Source: Tritrichomonas foetus (lineage: Eukaryota; Parabasalia; Tritrichomonadida; Tritrichomonadidae). Taken from it: DNA of 24,157 nt. Below, piece after piece: positions 1-8,028 of the stretch. The stretch spans positions 31,646 to 55,802 of the forward strand of contig MLAK01000675.1 of the NCBI GenBank assembly GCA_001839685.1, in the 5' to 3' direction. Under the pieces are notes generated by a model. The model was not told the origin of the DNA. It was given only the letters and a program-made list of their open reading frames with translations, and searched no databases. The stretch's first letter is position 1, and every line of letters starts with the position of its first letter. The position numbers and the translations under genes were made by a program.

Positions 1-393
1 ATAATATTTACTAATTCTAAAATCTGAAAATTGGGGGAAAGATTGATGATAATGATAATAATTCCATGAAATTGTCTGTTTTTCTATATCTTCTGCAGAA
101 TGAACCAATATTTGTGCCAAGAGATGAAAAGGAAGTAACTGTTTATCTATTAATTCATGAATTGCTCGGGCTTTGGTACATATTTCTTTGAGAGTTCATA
201 TTTATCAAAAAAAAGTGATTTATCGTATCATAGAAAATATTTTACGTCATTCAAATTGGCAAAAGTAAGAAAGGCAATTTTCTAAAAATCTGTAGAAAAT
301 TTTTGCGAAAAAATTCTTGACTGTATTGTCTTCCCATTGTAAAATAAATATTAGCAAAAGCTAAGCAAAATAAGACAAATGGGGAGTTTCATA
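1..393 (-). pseudogene. Decayed gene fragment running off the left edge
   Basis: Read on the minus strand, bases 195 to 1 are open for 65 codons to the window edge with protein-like composition (it contains LLPFHLLAQILVHSAEDIE) but no Met and a TGA immediately before. Upstream in the same frame, 393 to about 200 again reads like protein (FFAKIFYRFLENCLSYFCQF) but is broken by TAG, TGA and TAA. Around 170-215 a neighbouring frame looks more coding-like (DKYELSKKYVPKPEQFM), which suggests a frameshift as well as stops. I read it as the remains of a minus-strand gene whose 3' part lies outside the window. The helical, Leu/Phe-rich style recalls large trichomonad gene families, but I cannot name one. 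It could instead be the degraded 5' end of a gene still intact to the left. Confidence 0.4.
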
Positions 394-706
394 CGTTCTA
401 CTATAAAACTGGTTCACTTTACTTATGAGAAAATTACATTATCATTTGCTCTATCCATTTATTTAAATGCCTAAATTGGTCCATATAAAAATTCCTATTA
501 AATATCGAAAATACAAAATCACCTTTTACCACAAGTATTAATGTTCGAAACAATTATGAAATAAATTGTCAATATGGTTCATATCTAGATTTAATCAATT
601 ATATCTCCAGATCTTGATGCATTAAATCACATCTTTCCTTAAATATGCGATGATGCTATTTTCATTAAAATAATAACAAAAAGTATTTTTTGAAATAATA
701 AAATAT
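394..706. other. AT-rich spacer downstream of the cullin gene
   Basis: This stretch lies 3' of the cullin gene and 5' of the fragment at the left edge. It is AT-rich with stops in all frames, and I see no gene, RNA or repeat in it. Confidence 0.5.
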
Positions 707-2905
707 TTAAGGTATATACCGATATGTTCTATCGTTAGTTTTTTCCAAGAATCCCCTTTCGACTAGGCTTGAAACTGTTGATGCAAATTTCTTGGTATCT
801 GGTACGAAAGACAAGTCCTTTGAAACTTTATTATACAAATCATTCAATGACAATAATTTGAACAATTTCATCTTCAAAATTATTTGACATTCAAGTTTTT
901 GTGACTTAACAACTTCGACATAAGCATCAGTAGCATCTTTTTCTTTTTGGGCAATGATGGCCGCAGTTGATGGGAATTTGATTTTCTTTTTCTTCGGGAA
1001 GGTTGGATTTGGATTTATGATATATTCATCATCACCATTATTATTAGTTTCTGTGTTAGTTCCAATGTGTTGAACAATGAAACCTGCTTCTTGGGTCCTC
1101 ATAGCTTCGAGGTTATCTTTGATTGTTTCATCATTGATTCCAGTTTTTTCTTTTATTGTAGAAATTGTTGCTTTACCATTCGTGCTTTGTTGAATGGCCA
1201 AAAGAATGAGCGCTTGGTCACCAGTCATTCTTACTTTCGTATGAGAAATCTGCCCTTCAACTGTGGCAAATTTGGACATCCAATGCATTTGCATTTCTGT
1301 AATCTGCTTATGAGTACTGACAAATTTATCATAGAACGCCTTCATTTGAGCCTGAACTCTTTCTGGGTAAATTACATCGTCATTAAAGATTTCATTACTA
1401 AATGCTCGATAGTTAATGGCAACTGCATCAAATGAAGGAGATTTGACTGATGCTTTTTGTGACTTTTCGAGATCCTCAATAATATTTTGTAATCGATCGG
1501 TGAAATCTGGTCCAGTGATTTCTTTAATTCGGGAAATCAGATTTTTTTCCCGATTGATATTGACATGTTTGAATGCCAAGATTCGTTGAGATAATAAGAA
1601 GAAATATGACGCTTCAAATATATCTTTGGTATGATTCAGTTTAAAGAACTCGATATCTTCTTGTCGAATTTCATTCCCTTCATTGAAATATTTTGCAAGA
1701 AGCTTGGCAATAAACTCTGATTTAGATTCGAATGTTGAATCGAATAATTTTCTCATTTCACTTAATATATCCTTATTTTCTGGAAATACTTCTTTCACAT
1801 AATCATTCGCAAGTTTATACTCGTAAATCAGGTCTGTAATTTTATGATCTTCAAGGAGTTTTTCTGCTTTTCCTGTAAAGTATTTACATAAGTGCCCAGA
1901 AAAAATGGAACGTATATCATTATTATCAAAGAAAGAAAAAAGCCGAATGATTAATTGATCGTTTCTTTCTAAGAGGGCTTTTGTAAATTCTTCACCAAAA
2001 AGCATTTCTTGATTTTCAACCAGGGATGTTTGATTAATCAGTTTAAATATCATTTCAATAGTTGATGGTTTTACACCTGCTTCTAGGAGCTCTCTTTCTT
2101 TAGTTTGTGCAATTGATAGCCATTCTAAGAAATGCATTAATTCGAATTCACTACTAATTTTTTGATAGAATTCTTGTGTTTGAATAAGGATTTCTTTTTC
2201 AATGTGGCTTTCATATAATCCAAGATTATTCATAAAATTCAAAACATTCGACAGAGACTCGTTTGACTCTGATTGGATGCACCTGAAGATGTTGATTTGG
2301 AGTTTGATTTGAACAACAACAAGATCTATATATTCTGTATGTTCCAAGAATAATTTTCTTATAATGTTGTGAATAAGATTAGTCAAAGATAAAAATCCTT
2401 CGATTCTGTTGGCAAAAATATAAGTTCGATCAAGATAGAAAAATATCTTCCGAAGGTTACTGATGTTCTCTTCAAATGATGTCACTATTTTGGAAATTTG
2501 ATGAATATCGAGATCAGCAGTCAAAGTAGTCAGAAAATTGTTGCTTAGATTGTTGATTTCTGGAATGAGTAAATCGTACAAGGCTTTACCACTCTTGAAT
2601 CTGCAAAAGTATTCAACTTCATTGTGTAATCTCGAAAAATTTAATTGGTCGAAGTTTCCTGCGAATAAAATATCAATACTGCGTTTCAAAGTATCCCAAA
2701 TAGCATTGAACTCTTCATCACTTGGCATAGATGAGTCAGAAAGTGAAGGAATGGAAATTTTCAATACTTTTTTTTGTGGGGTCGCTTTAACGATGACTAA
2801 ATTGCCTTTTGATTGCTTACTTAATACATCGGAAGAGACGGGCTGTTTTGAAAACGAAGAGGTAAAGAATTGATCGAGAGTCGAATTTGGAGCTTTCCTC
2901 TTCAT
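707..2905 (-). CDS. Cullin, CUL4-like, with a PIP-box-like N-terminus
   Basis: A 732-residue cullin, the usual family length: the scaffold of a multisubunit RING E3 ubiquitin ligase that binds an adaptor through its N-terminal helices and an RBX1-type RING protein through its C-terminal part. The start of the cullin fold is CUL4-like: a KKVLKI strand (residues 45-50), then W70 and a segment with LHNEVEYFCRFKSGKALYDLL spacing, as in the CUL4 LYQAVENLC region. Near the C-terminus are the basic KKKKIKFPS stretch and the neddylation winged helix. In IILKMKLFKLLSLNDL the second Lys of KMK, K680, aligns with the NEDD8 acceptor of the IVRIMK motif. The last residues (ERGFLEK...YRYIP) match the usual cullin ending. 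Residues 1-40 are a disordered Ser-rich tail containing N7-x-x-L10-x-x-F13-F14, close to a PCNA-interacting PIP box. The family call is sure; the CUL4 assignment is an inference from the N-terminus. The stop reads TAAA. Confidence 0.93.
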   Translation of the reverse strand: MKRKAPNSTLDQFFTSSFSKQPVSSDVLSKQSKGNLVIVKATPQKKVLKISIPSLSDSSMPSDEEFNAIWDTLKRSIDILFAGNFDQLNFSRLHNEVEYFCRFKSGKALYDLLIPEINNLSNNFLTTLTADLDIHQISKIVTSFEENISNLRKIFFYLDRTYIFANRIEGFLSLTNLIHNIIRKLFLEHTEYIDLVVVQIKLQINIFRCIQSESNESLSNVLNFMNNLGLYESHIEKEILIQTQEFYQKISSEFELMHFLEWLSIAQTKERELLEAGVKPSTIEMIFKLINQTSLVENQEMLFGEEFTKALLERNDQLIIRLFSFFDNNDIRSIFSGHLCKYFTGKAEKLLEDHKITDLIYEYKLANDYVKEVFPENKDILSEMRKLFDSTFESKSEFIAKLLAKYFNEGNEIRQEDIEFFKLNHTKDIFEASYFFLLSQRILAFKHVNINREKNLISRIKEITGPDFTDRLQNIIEDLEKSQKASVKSPSFDAVAINYRAFSNEIFNDDVIYPERVQAQMKAFYDKFVSTHKQITEMQMHWMSKFATVEGQISHTKVRMTGDQALILLAIQQSTNGKATISTIKEKTGINDETIKDNLEAMRTQEAGFIVQHIGTNTETNNNGDDEYIINPNPTFPKKKKIKFPSTAAIIAQKEKDATDAYVEVVKSQKLECQIILKMKLFKLLSLNDLYNKVSKDLSFVPDTKKFASTVSSLVERGFLEKTNDRTYRYIP

Positions 2906-3213
2906 TTGAATTTTTTTTGATGTTTTGCGGCCAAATAAAAACGGTTTTTGTTTCTGACTTTTTAGTAAAATTTCTGCCTCATTTCGCGAATATATTTACT
3001 TGTTAACACATGTTAAGATATTATTTCTATCAAAACAATATTAATGTTTATTTTTTCTATGAAACACTTCATCAAGATGTGATCATACAAAAATTCACTT
3101 ATTTTTATGATGTATTTCATTTTCGTAGAGTAATAAAGAAAAAAAATTATGTGAAAATATAAATTTTATGTGTATGGAAAGATTTTTATTATGAAACTCT
3201 ATTAACTGTATTT
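2906..3213. other. Spacer: cullin 5' flank and acyltransferase 3' flank
   Basis: This 308-bp AT-rich stretch separates two co-oriented minus-strand genes. It must hold the cullin promoter. Reading toward the cullin ATG there is ACATCAAAA 15-18 bases upstream and TTCAA directly before the ATG. An interrupted palindrome, TTAACA-CA-TGTTAA, lies at 3003-3016, about 100 bp upstream of the cullin start. It could be a protein-binding site, but short AT-rich palindromes also arise by chance. Confidence 0.4.
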
Positions 3214-4440
3214 TTAATCAAATTTAATATTATAATTCTTTGATTTTGCATATTGCGCTTCAAATTTCTTCAATTCATCAAGGGCATCTTGGACTTTTGT
3301 ATTTTGTGGTATATTATAAACAGAATGTTTAATTCCTTTCAAAATTACATCAGCTTCTTCATCTTTCATTCTGCATGGTGGATATCTCAATCTCAAAATG
3401 AGATCATTTCTGGTTTGATCTTTGATTCCAAAAGTCAGAAGTGATAAAACAGATGGATTATTTTTTTCATTAAATCTAATTTGCATCCATGCGTCTGTTA
3501 ATGGCTTTCTTAATTCAACTGATCCAACATTTGAAATTTCCGCTGATAATCCTTCGTTTTCATAATATGATTCTGATATTCTTAAGAAACTTGACATTTC
3601 ATTATTATTTAATCTTCTTTGCATATCTTTTCTTAAAGCATTGGCAACATCACCAACAGTTTGATTTTGAAGAACAGGTGCTGTATGTGAAAGAATAGAA
3701 AAGAAACAACAATTTGACCATGTTAAAGCTAAGTTTGTTCTTGGACGCATATCTATACATGTTGCGATTCCCCAACGATTAATTTTTCCGTTATAGGCAG
3801 CCATCGAAAGTAACAAAGCTGTCCATAATTTATCAGTTAAGTTACCTTCGGTTAACTTATTAACATCAATTTGGTCAAGTGCATAACGACATTCTTCACC
3901 AATTTTTTCAGATGGTTTAAATTTGGAAACAACATTTGTTAATTGTTCAGGATAAACCGAAAGAACATTTTTATCAAGATTTACAAGATCTTCATACATT
4001 GCTTCATCTGGTGCAATTGGAAGTGGTGATGAATATTTTAATTGGGTTTGATTTTGTAAAAGGTCGATGACAGATTTGAGAAGCCCTCCATCTCCAATCA
4101 TGTGATTTGCTGTTAGAGCAATGTACTCATTGTTATGCGCAAGTGTAGCCATCCCAACTGATTCTAATTGTCTGTTTTCGTATATCCAATCGCACGCGGA
4201 TTTACAATCTTTGATATTATTTGGAAGTTGAAGAATTGGCGAACATCCTTTTTTGTAAATCAATTCTTCCTTCGTTTCGTAGATGTTTAATGGAAGAAAG
4301 TTTCGCTTAATTTGATTGACGAGTTCTGGAACGATTTTCGGTTCATCGATCTTGACAGCAAGTTGAATATGTGTTACTGTATCTGAAAACCCAATATCTT
4401 CGAAGGGAGATTTCTTTCTCTTTAAAATGTATGGCTGCAT
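3214..4440 (-). CDS. CoA-dependent acyltransferase (BAHD/condensation/alcohol acetyltransferase fold)
   Basis: A 408-residue soluble protein without signal peptide or clear membrane segment. The diagnostic feature is H113-x3-D117-G118 within NHMIGDGG, the HxxxDG active-site motif of the chloramphenicol acetyltransferase-like superfamily (BAHD enzymes, NRPS condensation domains, PapA5, yeast alcohol acetyltransferases). There His acts as the general base for acyl transfer from CoA to an alcohol or amine. Supporting motifs are the CIDMRPRT stretch (residues 228-235), resembling the NLRPR segment of alcohol acetyltransferase and PapA-like enzymes, and SNVG (303-306), matching their conserved SNxG. 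The length suits a stand-alone two-lobed acyltransferase. No carrier-protein or NRPS module is nearby, so peptide synthesis is unlikely. The substrate cannot be read from sequence. The stop reads TAAA; the ATG is the first in frame, with ACATCAAAG about 20 bases upstream. Fold confident; reaction inferred. Confidence 0.8.
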   Translation of the reverse strand: MQPYILKRKKSPFEDIGFSDTVTHIQLAVKIDEPKIVPELVNQIKRNFLPLNIYETKEELIYKKGCSPILQLPNNIKDCKSACDWIYENRQLESVGMATLAHNNEYIALTANHMIGDGGLLKSVIDLLQNQTQLKYSSPLPIAPDEAMYEDLVNLDKNVLSVYPEQLTNVVSKFKPSEKIGEECRYALDQIDVNKLTEGNLTDKLWTALLLSMAAYNGKINRWGIATCIDMRPRTNLALTWSNCCFFSILSHTAPVLQNQTVGDVANALRKDMQRRLNNNEMSSFLRISESYYENEGLSAEISNVGSVELRKPLTDAWMQIRFNEKNNPSVLSLLTFGIKDQTRNDLILRLRYPPCRMKDEEADVILKGIKHSVYNIPQNTKVQDALDELKKFEAQYAKSKNYNIKFD

Positions 4441-4767
4441 TGGAATTGAACTCTTTGATGTAAACTTTTTGAATGCTGTTCATCAACAAACAACTTTTTA
4501 AATATGTATATGGTCTTGAATATTCAAAATATATGAATTTGAAACTGGCATCAAAAAAATAAATTATTCAAATTGCCTTTTCTAATTTGATCTCATAGAA
4601 ACTCATTGATTGGTTGTGAGATATGTTAACATTGGAAAATTATGACAAGATTTTTTAAGATGTATACAAACCAAATAGTCTTAACGTACGAAATTACTAA
4701 AATGATCCTTATCATCAGTATTACTTAATACCATCAGTCAAAAATCAAAACCCAAATAGCTAAAAGA

Positions 4768-4866
4768 ATGACGAAAATTTCCCTTATCGCAAACTTCGCA
4801 AATGGCCGAATTCAAAAATATTTCGAAAATGATTCTGAAGAAGCTATTGTTTCAGTTTTCGGGTGA
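4768..4866 (+). pseudogene. Possible 5' end of a decayed gene
   Basis: An ATG opens a 32-codon frame (starting MTKISLIANFANGRIQKYF) with protein-like composition, ended by TGA. The bases before it contain two TCAAAA runs like those upstream of several intact genes here. About 300 bp further on, in another frame, lies a stretch that looks like the 3' end of a gene. The two may be ends of one broken gene of about 0.6 kb. Between them the same frame as the ATG reads a hydrophobic run (KIIILLPIILFTLLLSIF), which may be a former membrane segment or just AT-rich sequence. No family recognised; chance is a real alternative. Confidence 0.25.
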
Positions 4867-5065
4867 ACAGCTTTCAGTCAATTGTTAAATCTATTTTTTA
4901 TAGTTATGAGCCATATTTTTTCATAGTTTTGAAATTTTGCAACAATTAAACCGAAAAAAGAGCGATTTTGGAGAAAGCCTAAAAAAAAATTGAGAGAAGC
5001 TTTTTTTCCAAGAATCACAAAGATTATAATACTGCTTCCCATAATTCTATTTACACTTCTTCTAT

Positions 5066-5085
5066 CGATTTTTAATTAAAAATCG
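5066..5085. repeat. Perfect 20-bp palindrome
   Basis: The sequence CGATTTTTAATTAAAAATCG is identical to its reverse complement. It sits between the two fragments of the suspected relic, in DNA without an intact gene. It could be a dimeric protein-binding site, a hairpin, or chance in A/T-run-rich DNA. The CG ends make it a little less likely to be chance. Confidence 0.6.
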
Positions 5086-5159
5086 CGAAAATTTTGATAG
5101 TTTTAACTCAGTGCTGTTGAATTAATTCAATTTCTATTTGACAAATATGAATGTATTGA

Positions 5160-5375
5160 AATCTTTTCTGTCATAAAATTTTAGTATATGAAGAAAATAG
5201 ACTGGCAGTCCTCAACAGCACATTCTCAAGTAGGGATACAGATACAACGATTGAAAGACCAAATCAAGATAAATGGAATCCAATATGTTTTTTTCCAGAC
5301 TCGATGCCAAGTGAATTTTCTGATGACTCGCCATTTAGATGGCAAAACATTCGTAATCTTCTCATTGATGCCTAA
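5160..5375 (+). pseudogene. Probable 3' end of a decayed gene
   Basis: In this frame, after an in-frame TGA at 5157-5159, 71 codons stay open to a TAA at 5373. The base composition is clearly higher in GC than the flanks, and the protein is unlike random AT-rich translation: it includes TTIERPNQDKWNPICFFPDS and ends SPFRWQNIRNLLIDA. There is no start Met before residue 36, so it cannot be a normal complete gene. The stop is TAAA, as in five intact genes here, and composition drops sharply to A/T runs right after it, as at a true gene end. I read it as a remnant 3' end of a plus-strand gene. Family unknown. An unrecognised exon behind an intron is the alternative, but I see no trichomonad splice motif. 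Confidence 0.4.
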
Positions 5376-6340
5376 ATTTTTTTTATTTATATCAAAATTA
5401 TTAATATTTTTTTTATACTTCATTTTTGTATTTTGAAAAACATTATAATTTTCGATGGAGGGTCATATGATAATAAAAAGAACGATTTATGATAAGAAAT
5501 AATCAAGATATTAATGCTATAAAATCACTTTTTATCTCAATAATTCTCAGAAATTTCTGTGGGGTTTATTTTTTTCTCACAATTTTTTTTTGGATTTGGT
5601 TTTCTCTGTATCTTGATTTTTAAATTATAATATTTATATATTATTAATAGGATTACAATTAAATAATTTTTAGATGACAATAATATCAACAATTATTCAT
5701 TTAGATCTCTCAATAGTCTTCTACATCTAGAGTTAGTTAGTTTGTATACATCTATTTTTTAATGGTCAGAGGCACTTTTATCTCCATAGAATAGTTTTTG
5801 AATTTTTTTCTGAAGTTATGAAAAATAAATTGTCTCGTTTTGAGTTCATTTCCATTAGATAAGTAATGAATTAATAGTAATATCAGAGTTTAGAAAAGAC
5901 CTCGGAATATTACAAAATCATCAAATGAAAATGATTTCCATTCTTTCATGCGATGAATCAAATCTACGAATTATTTAATTTCTTTGAAAGAATCTCGATT
6001 TCTAATCATTTTCACCTTTATAAAGCTTTCCTTGTGATTATTGTTCATCTTTCGATATTTTAACTTTCAAGAAACAAAGAATGAAAAATTGTTTAAGAGG
6101 ACAAGATATCTTTTTGGGTATTTTATCGGAATTGGTTTTGAACCATTCATTGAAAACTTCCTTTCATCAATTAACATTATTTTTAACTTTCAAATCACAC
6201 AAGCACTTTCTATTTTATCTTTTTGAGGAAGGAATTTTCGTTATTTTGTAAAATCAACGATTCCTGTGATTCATTCAATTGAACTTTAAAAATTTAATCT
6301 AATAATGAAAACATTCATTATTCAGTATGAAATTTATAAT

Positions 6341-6442
6341 TTATGTACTTCCCGCTTGATGCAAGGAAGCTGTCATGAAGGATGGCAAATTGTAAGCACA
6401 CATCATGTTCACCACAAACATTAGGGAACATGCTCGTATCAT
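6341..6442 (-). other. GC-richer island with a 33-codon ORF, 3' of the CK1 gene
   Basis: Bases 6351-6440 are about 46% G+C in surroundings near 20-25%. On the minus strand they hold a complete ATG-to-TAA frame of 33 residues (begins MIRACSLMFVVNMMCAYNLP). A second minus frame is also open across much of it (contains FPNVCGEHDVCLQFAILHDS), so the coding frame is uncertain. It lies only about 70 bp past the CK1 stop, on the same strand, and could be a small gene, a non-coding RNA, or a fragment of a lost GC-richer gene. No RNA family recognised. Confidence 0.3.
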
Positions 6443-6514
6443 TTTAACAACAATAATAACAAATAAAGGAAAAATATCCAATTGATTTCAATTTGCGAAG
6501 ATTAAATATATATT

Positions 6515-7480
6515 TTATTGAATATTACAATTTTGCTTTTTCTCCTGTGTTTTGAAGTATGGACAAAGACTATAAAGGAAGCCTGTTGGGTCATTACTTC
6601 CGCGTGGCGCACCCTCCTCCAAATCGACTGTGATGTCATACCATTCGAATGGAGGAGAGGACTGCGGGATTCCCTGCTGGAGAAGGCGGTGCATCAATGC
6701 ATAGTCAGGTGTGTCAGAAAATCCAAGACTTTCAATATGTTCTCCAACTTGTTCAAATTGAGGGGATATTTGGGCGAGTAATGTTGATAGGGGATATTTC
6801 TCCTTTAAGCTTCCAATTTCCGTAATATTTGGCTCAGCGATCCATGGGAGAGAAAATTGAGAAAGAGCGAGCACTGAATACATCAGCGATATCAAATCGT
6901 CTCTTCTGGACAGCTCAGTGCGATTGTGGGTCCCCAAAGATGCGTAAATTGGAGATCCTATTGCGTTTGCACGATCGCGTGCATCCAAATGCTGGCCGTT
7001 AGCGCTGACGTATAATTTCGATATTCCGTAATCGATGAGGCAAATCGGACAGTCTCCGTCAAGTCGAACGACGAAATTCTGTGGTTTGATGTCGCGGTGA
7101 ATATATCCGTAGCGATGAAAATCTTCAACACATCCAAGCATTTCGTCCGCCAGTTTGGCCAAGAAAGGAAGAATAATGATCTTTCCTGGAAGATGGGCTG
7201 TCAAATTTGATAAATTAGGGCCCAATAATTCTTCGACCAAAAAATAATATTTTTCGTCCGATCCTTCAAAAATGTAGCGTGGAATGTGTTTTGAACCTTG
7301 CATCTTTTTGAGAATGGCTGCCTCGAAACGAAGTGTTGCGCGTTTTGAATTAACTGGCTCGATTTTCATTGCGCATGGAGTCATGTCTTCTGTATTGATG
7401 ACTTTCCAGACATCGCCGAAACCACCTTCCCCAATTCTGGAATCAAGCTCGAAGTAGGCGAGTTGAGTGCCGGGTTTCAT
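6515..7480 (-). CDS. CK1-family protein kinase
   Basis: A 321-residue protein that is almost entirely a casein kinase 1-type Ser/Thr kinase domain. Visible motifs are the glycine loop GEGGFGDV (17-24), the ATP-binding Lys K39 in CAMK, the CK1-typical LLGPNLSNL (86-93), the catalytic loop HRDIKPQN (128-135), the metal-binding Asp in DYG (150-152, for DFG), and CK1-style YASLGTH and SRRDDLISLMY (179-201) replacing the usual APE region. All catalytic residues are present, so it should be active. CK1 kinases prefer sites primed by acidic or phosphorylated residues; the target here is unknown. The tail after residue 285 is short with no lipidation motif. The gene is clearly more GC-rich than the spacers and most neighbours. 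CK1-like kinases are a large family in trichomonads. The start is the only suitable ATG (MKPGTQLAYFELDSRIGEG); the stop reads TAAA. Confidence 0.95.
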   Translation of the reverse strand: MKPGTQLAYFELDSRIGEGGFGDVWKVINTEDMTPCAMKIEPVNSKRATLRFEAAILKKMQGSKHIPRYIFEGSDEKYYFLVEELLGPNLSNLTAHLPGKIIILPFLAKLADEMLGCVEDFHRYGYIHRDIKPQNFVVRLDGDCPICLIDYGISKLYVSANGQHLDARDRANAIGSPIYASLGTHNRTELSRRDDLISLMYSVLALSQFSLPWIAEPNITEIGSLKEKYPLSTLLAQISPQFEQVGEHIESLGFSDTPDYALMHRLLQQGIPQSSPPFEWYDITVDLEEGAPRGSNDPTGFLYSLCPYFKTQEKKQNCNIQ

Positions 7481-8028
7481 TGTTTTTTATTGAAATATAG
7501 AATAGAACTTATTAAGTTAAGATAATTGTATTGAAATGAATAACGTGAGAATATGAAATTCTTCATCATTCCTATTGAATTTCTACTAATTGATAATAAA
7601 TGTCAAATTTAATAAGGTACTGAATAATTGAAAAAATGAAGAATGAAGGAAAATTGAATTTAAACATATTGTTTTATGTATTCGGTTTCATAGAAAAAGT
7701 TACGTGTTTCTGAAAAAGCTGATACACTAATCTCAAATTTGAACCAAAATCTTTATATTCTTATAATATTTCTTGGATGAATTCATCTGAATGAACCCTT
7801 AAATTGATGATATTCAGACAAAAGTCTCTCAACTATACCAATAACCAAACTTACAAAAAAAATTACATTAATCAAACATGAAAAAAGAAATTGAATATTT
7901 TTTGTGGTATTAATGCATTATTTATTAATATTATTTAATTCAAAGACAAGTGCCAATAATCATGATATCATATGGGTCATAGATCACGACTTAATGTTTT
8001 CCAATAAATTTTAAATCACAATTTGGAT
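7481..8028. other. AT-rich spacer between CK1 and formin genes
   Basis: These 548 bp lie 5' of the CK1 gene and 3' of the formin gene, both on the minus strand. The CK1 promoter must be within the part next to 7481; TTTCAATA is found about 17 bases before its ATG. I see no gene, RNA or notable repeat. Confidence 0.5.

Larger units (their letters stand above)
4441..6514. other. Gene-poor 2.1-kb region between acyltransferase and CK1 genes
   Basis: This is the longest stretch without an intact gene. It is strongly AT-rich with many A and T runs. It contains a possible plus-strand gene relic (4768-5375), a perfect 20-bp palindrome (5066-5085) and a GC-richer island (6341-6442), each listed separately. 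A 61-codon open stretch on the plus strand at 6041-6226 starts with TTG and has no motif, so I do not call it a gene. The proximal part (4441-4500) holds the acyltransferase promoter. I see no transposase, terminal repeat or tRNA. Confidence 0.5.

Noticed and set aside
5130..5186. Intron before the relic at 5160 (ATAAAATTTTAG preceding TATGAAG)
   Set aside because: The trichomonad 3' splice and branch motif (ACTAACACACAG type) and a GTATGT donor were not found nearby.
6041..6226. A 61-codon plus-strand frame, Phe/Ile-rich
   Set aside because: It begins with TTG rather than ATG and its composition is what AT-rich DNA gives by chance.
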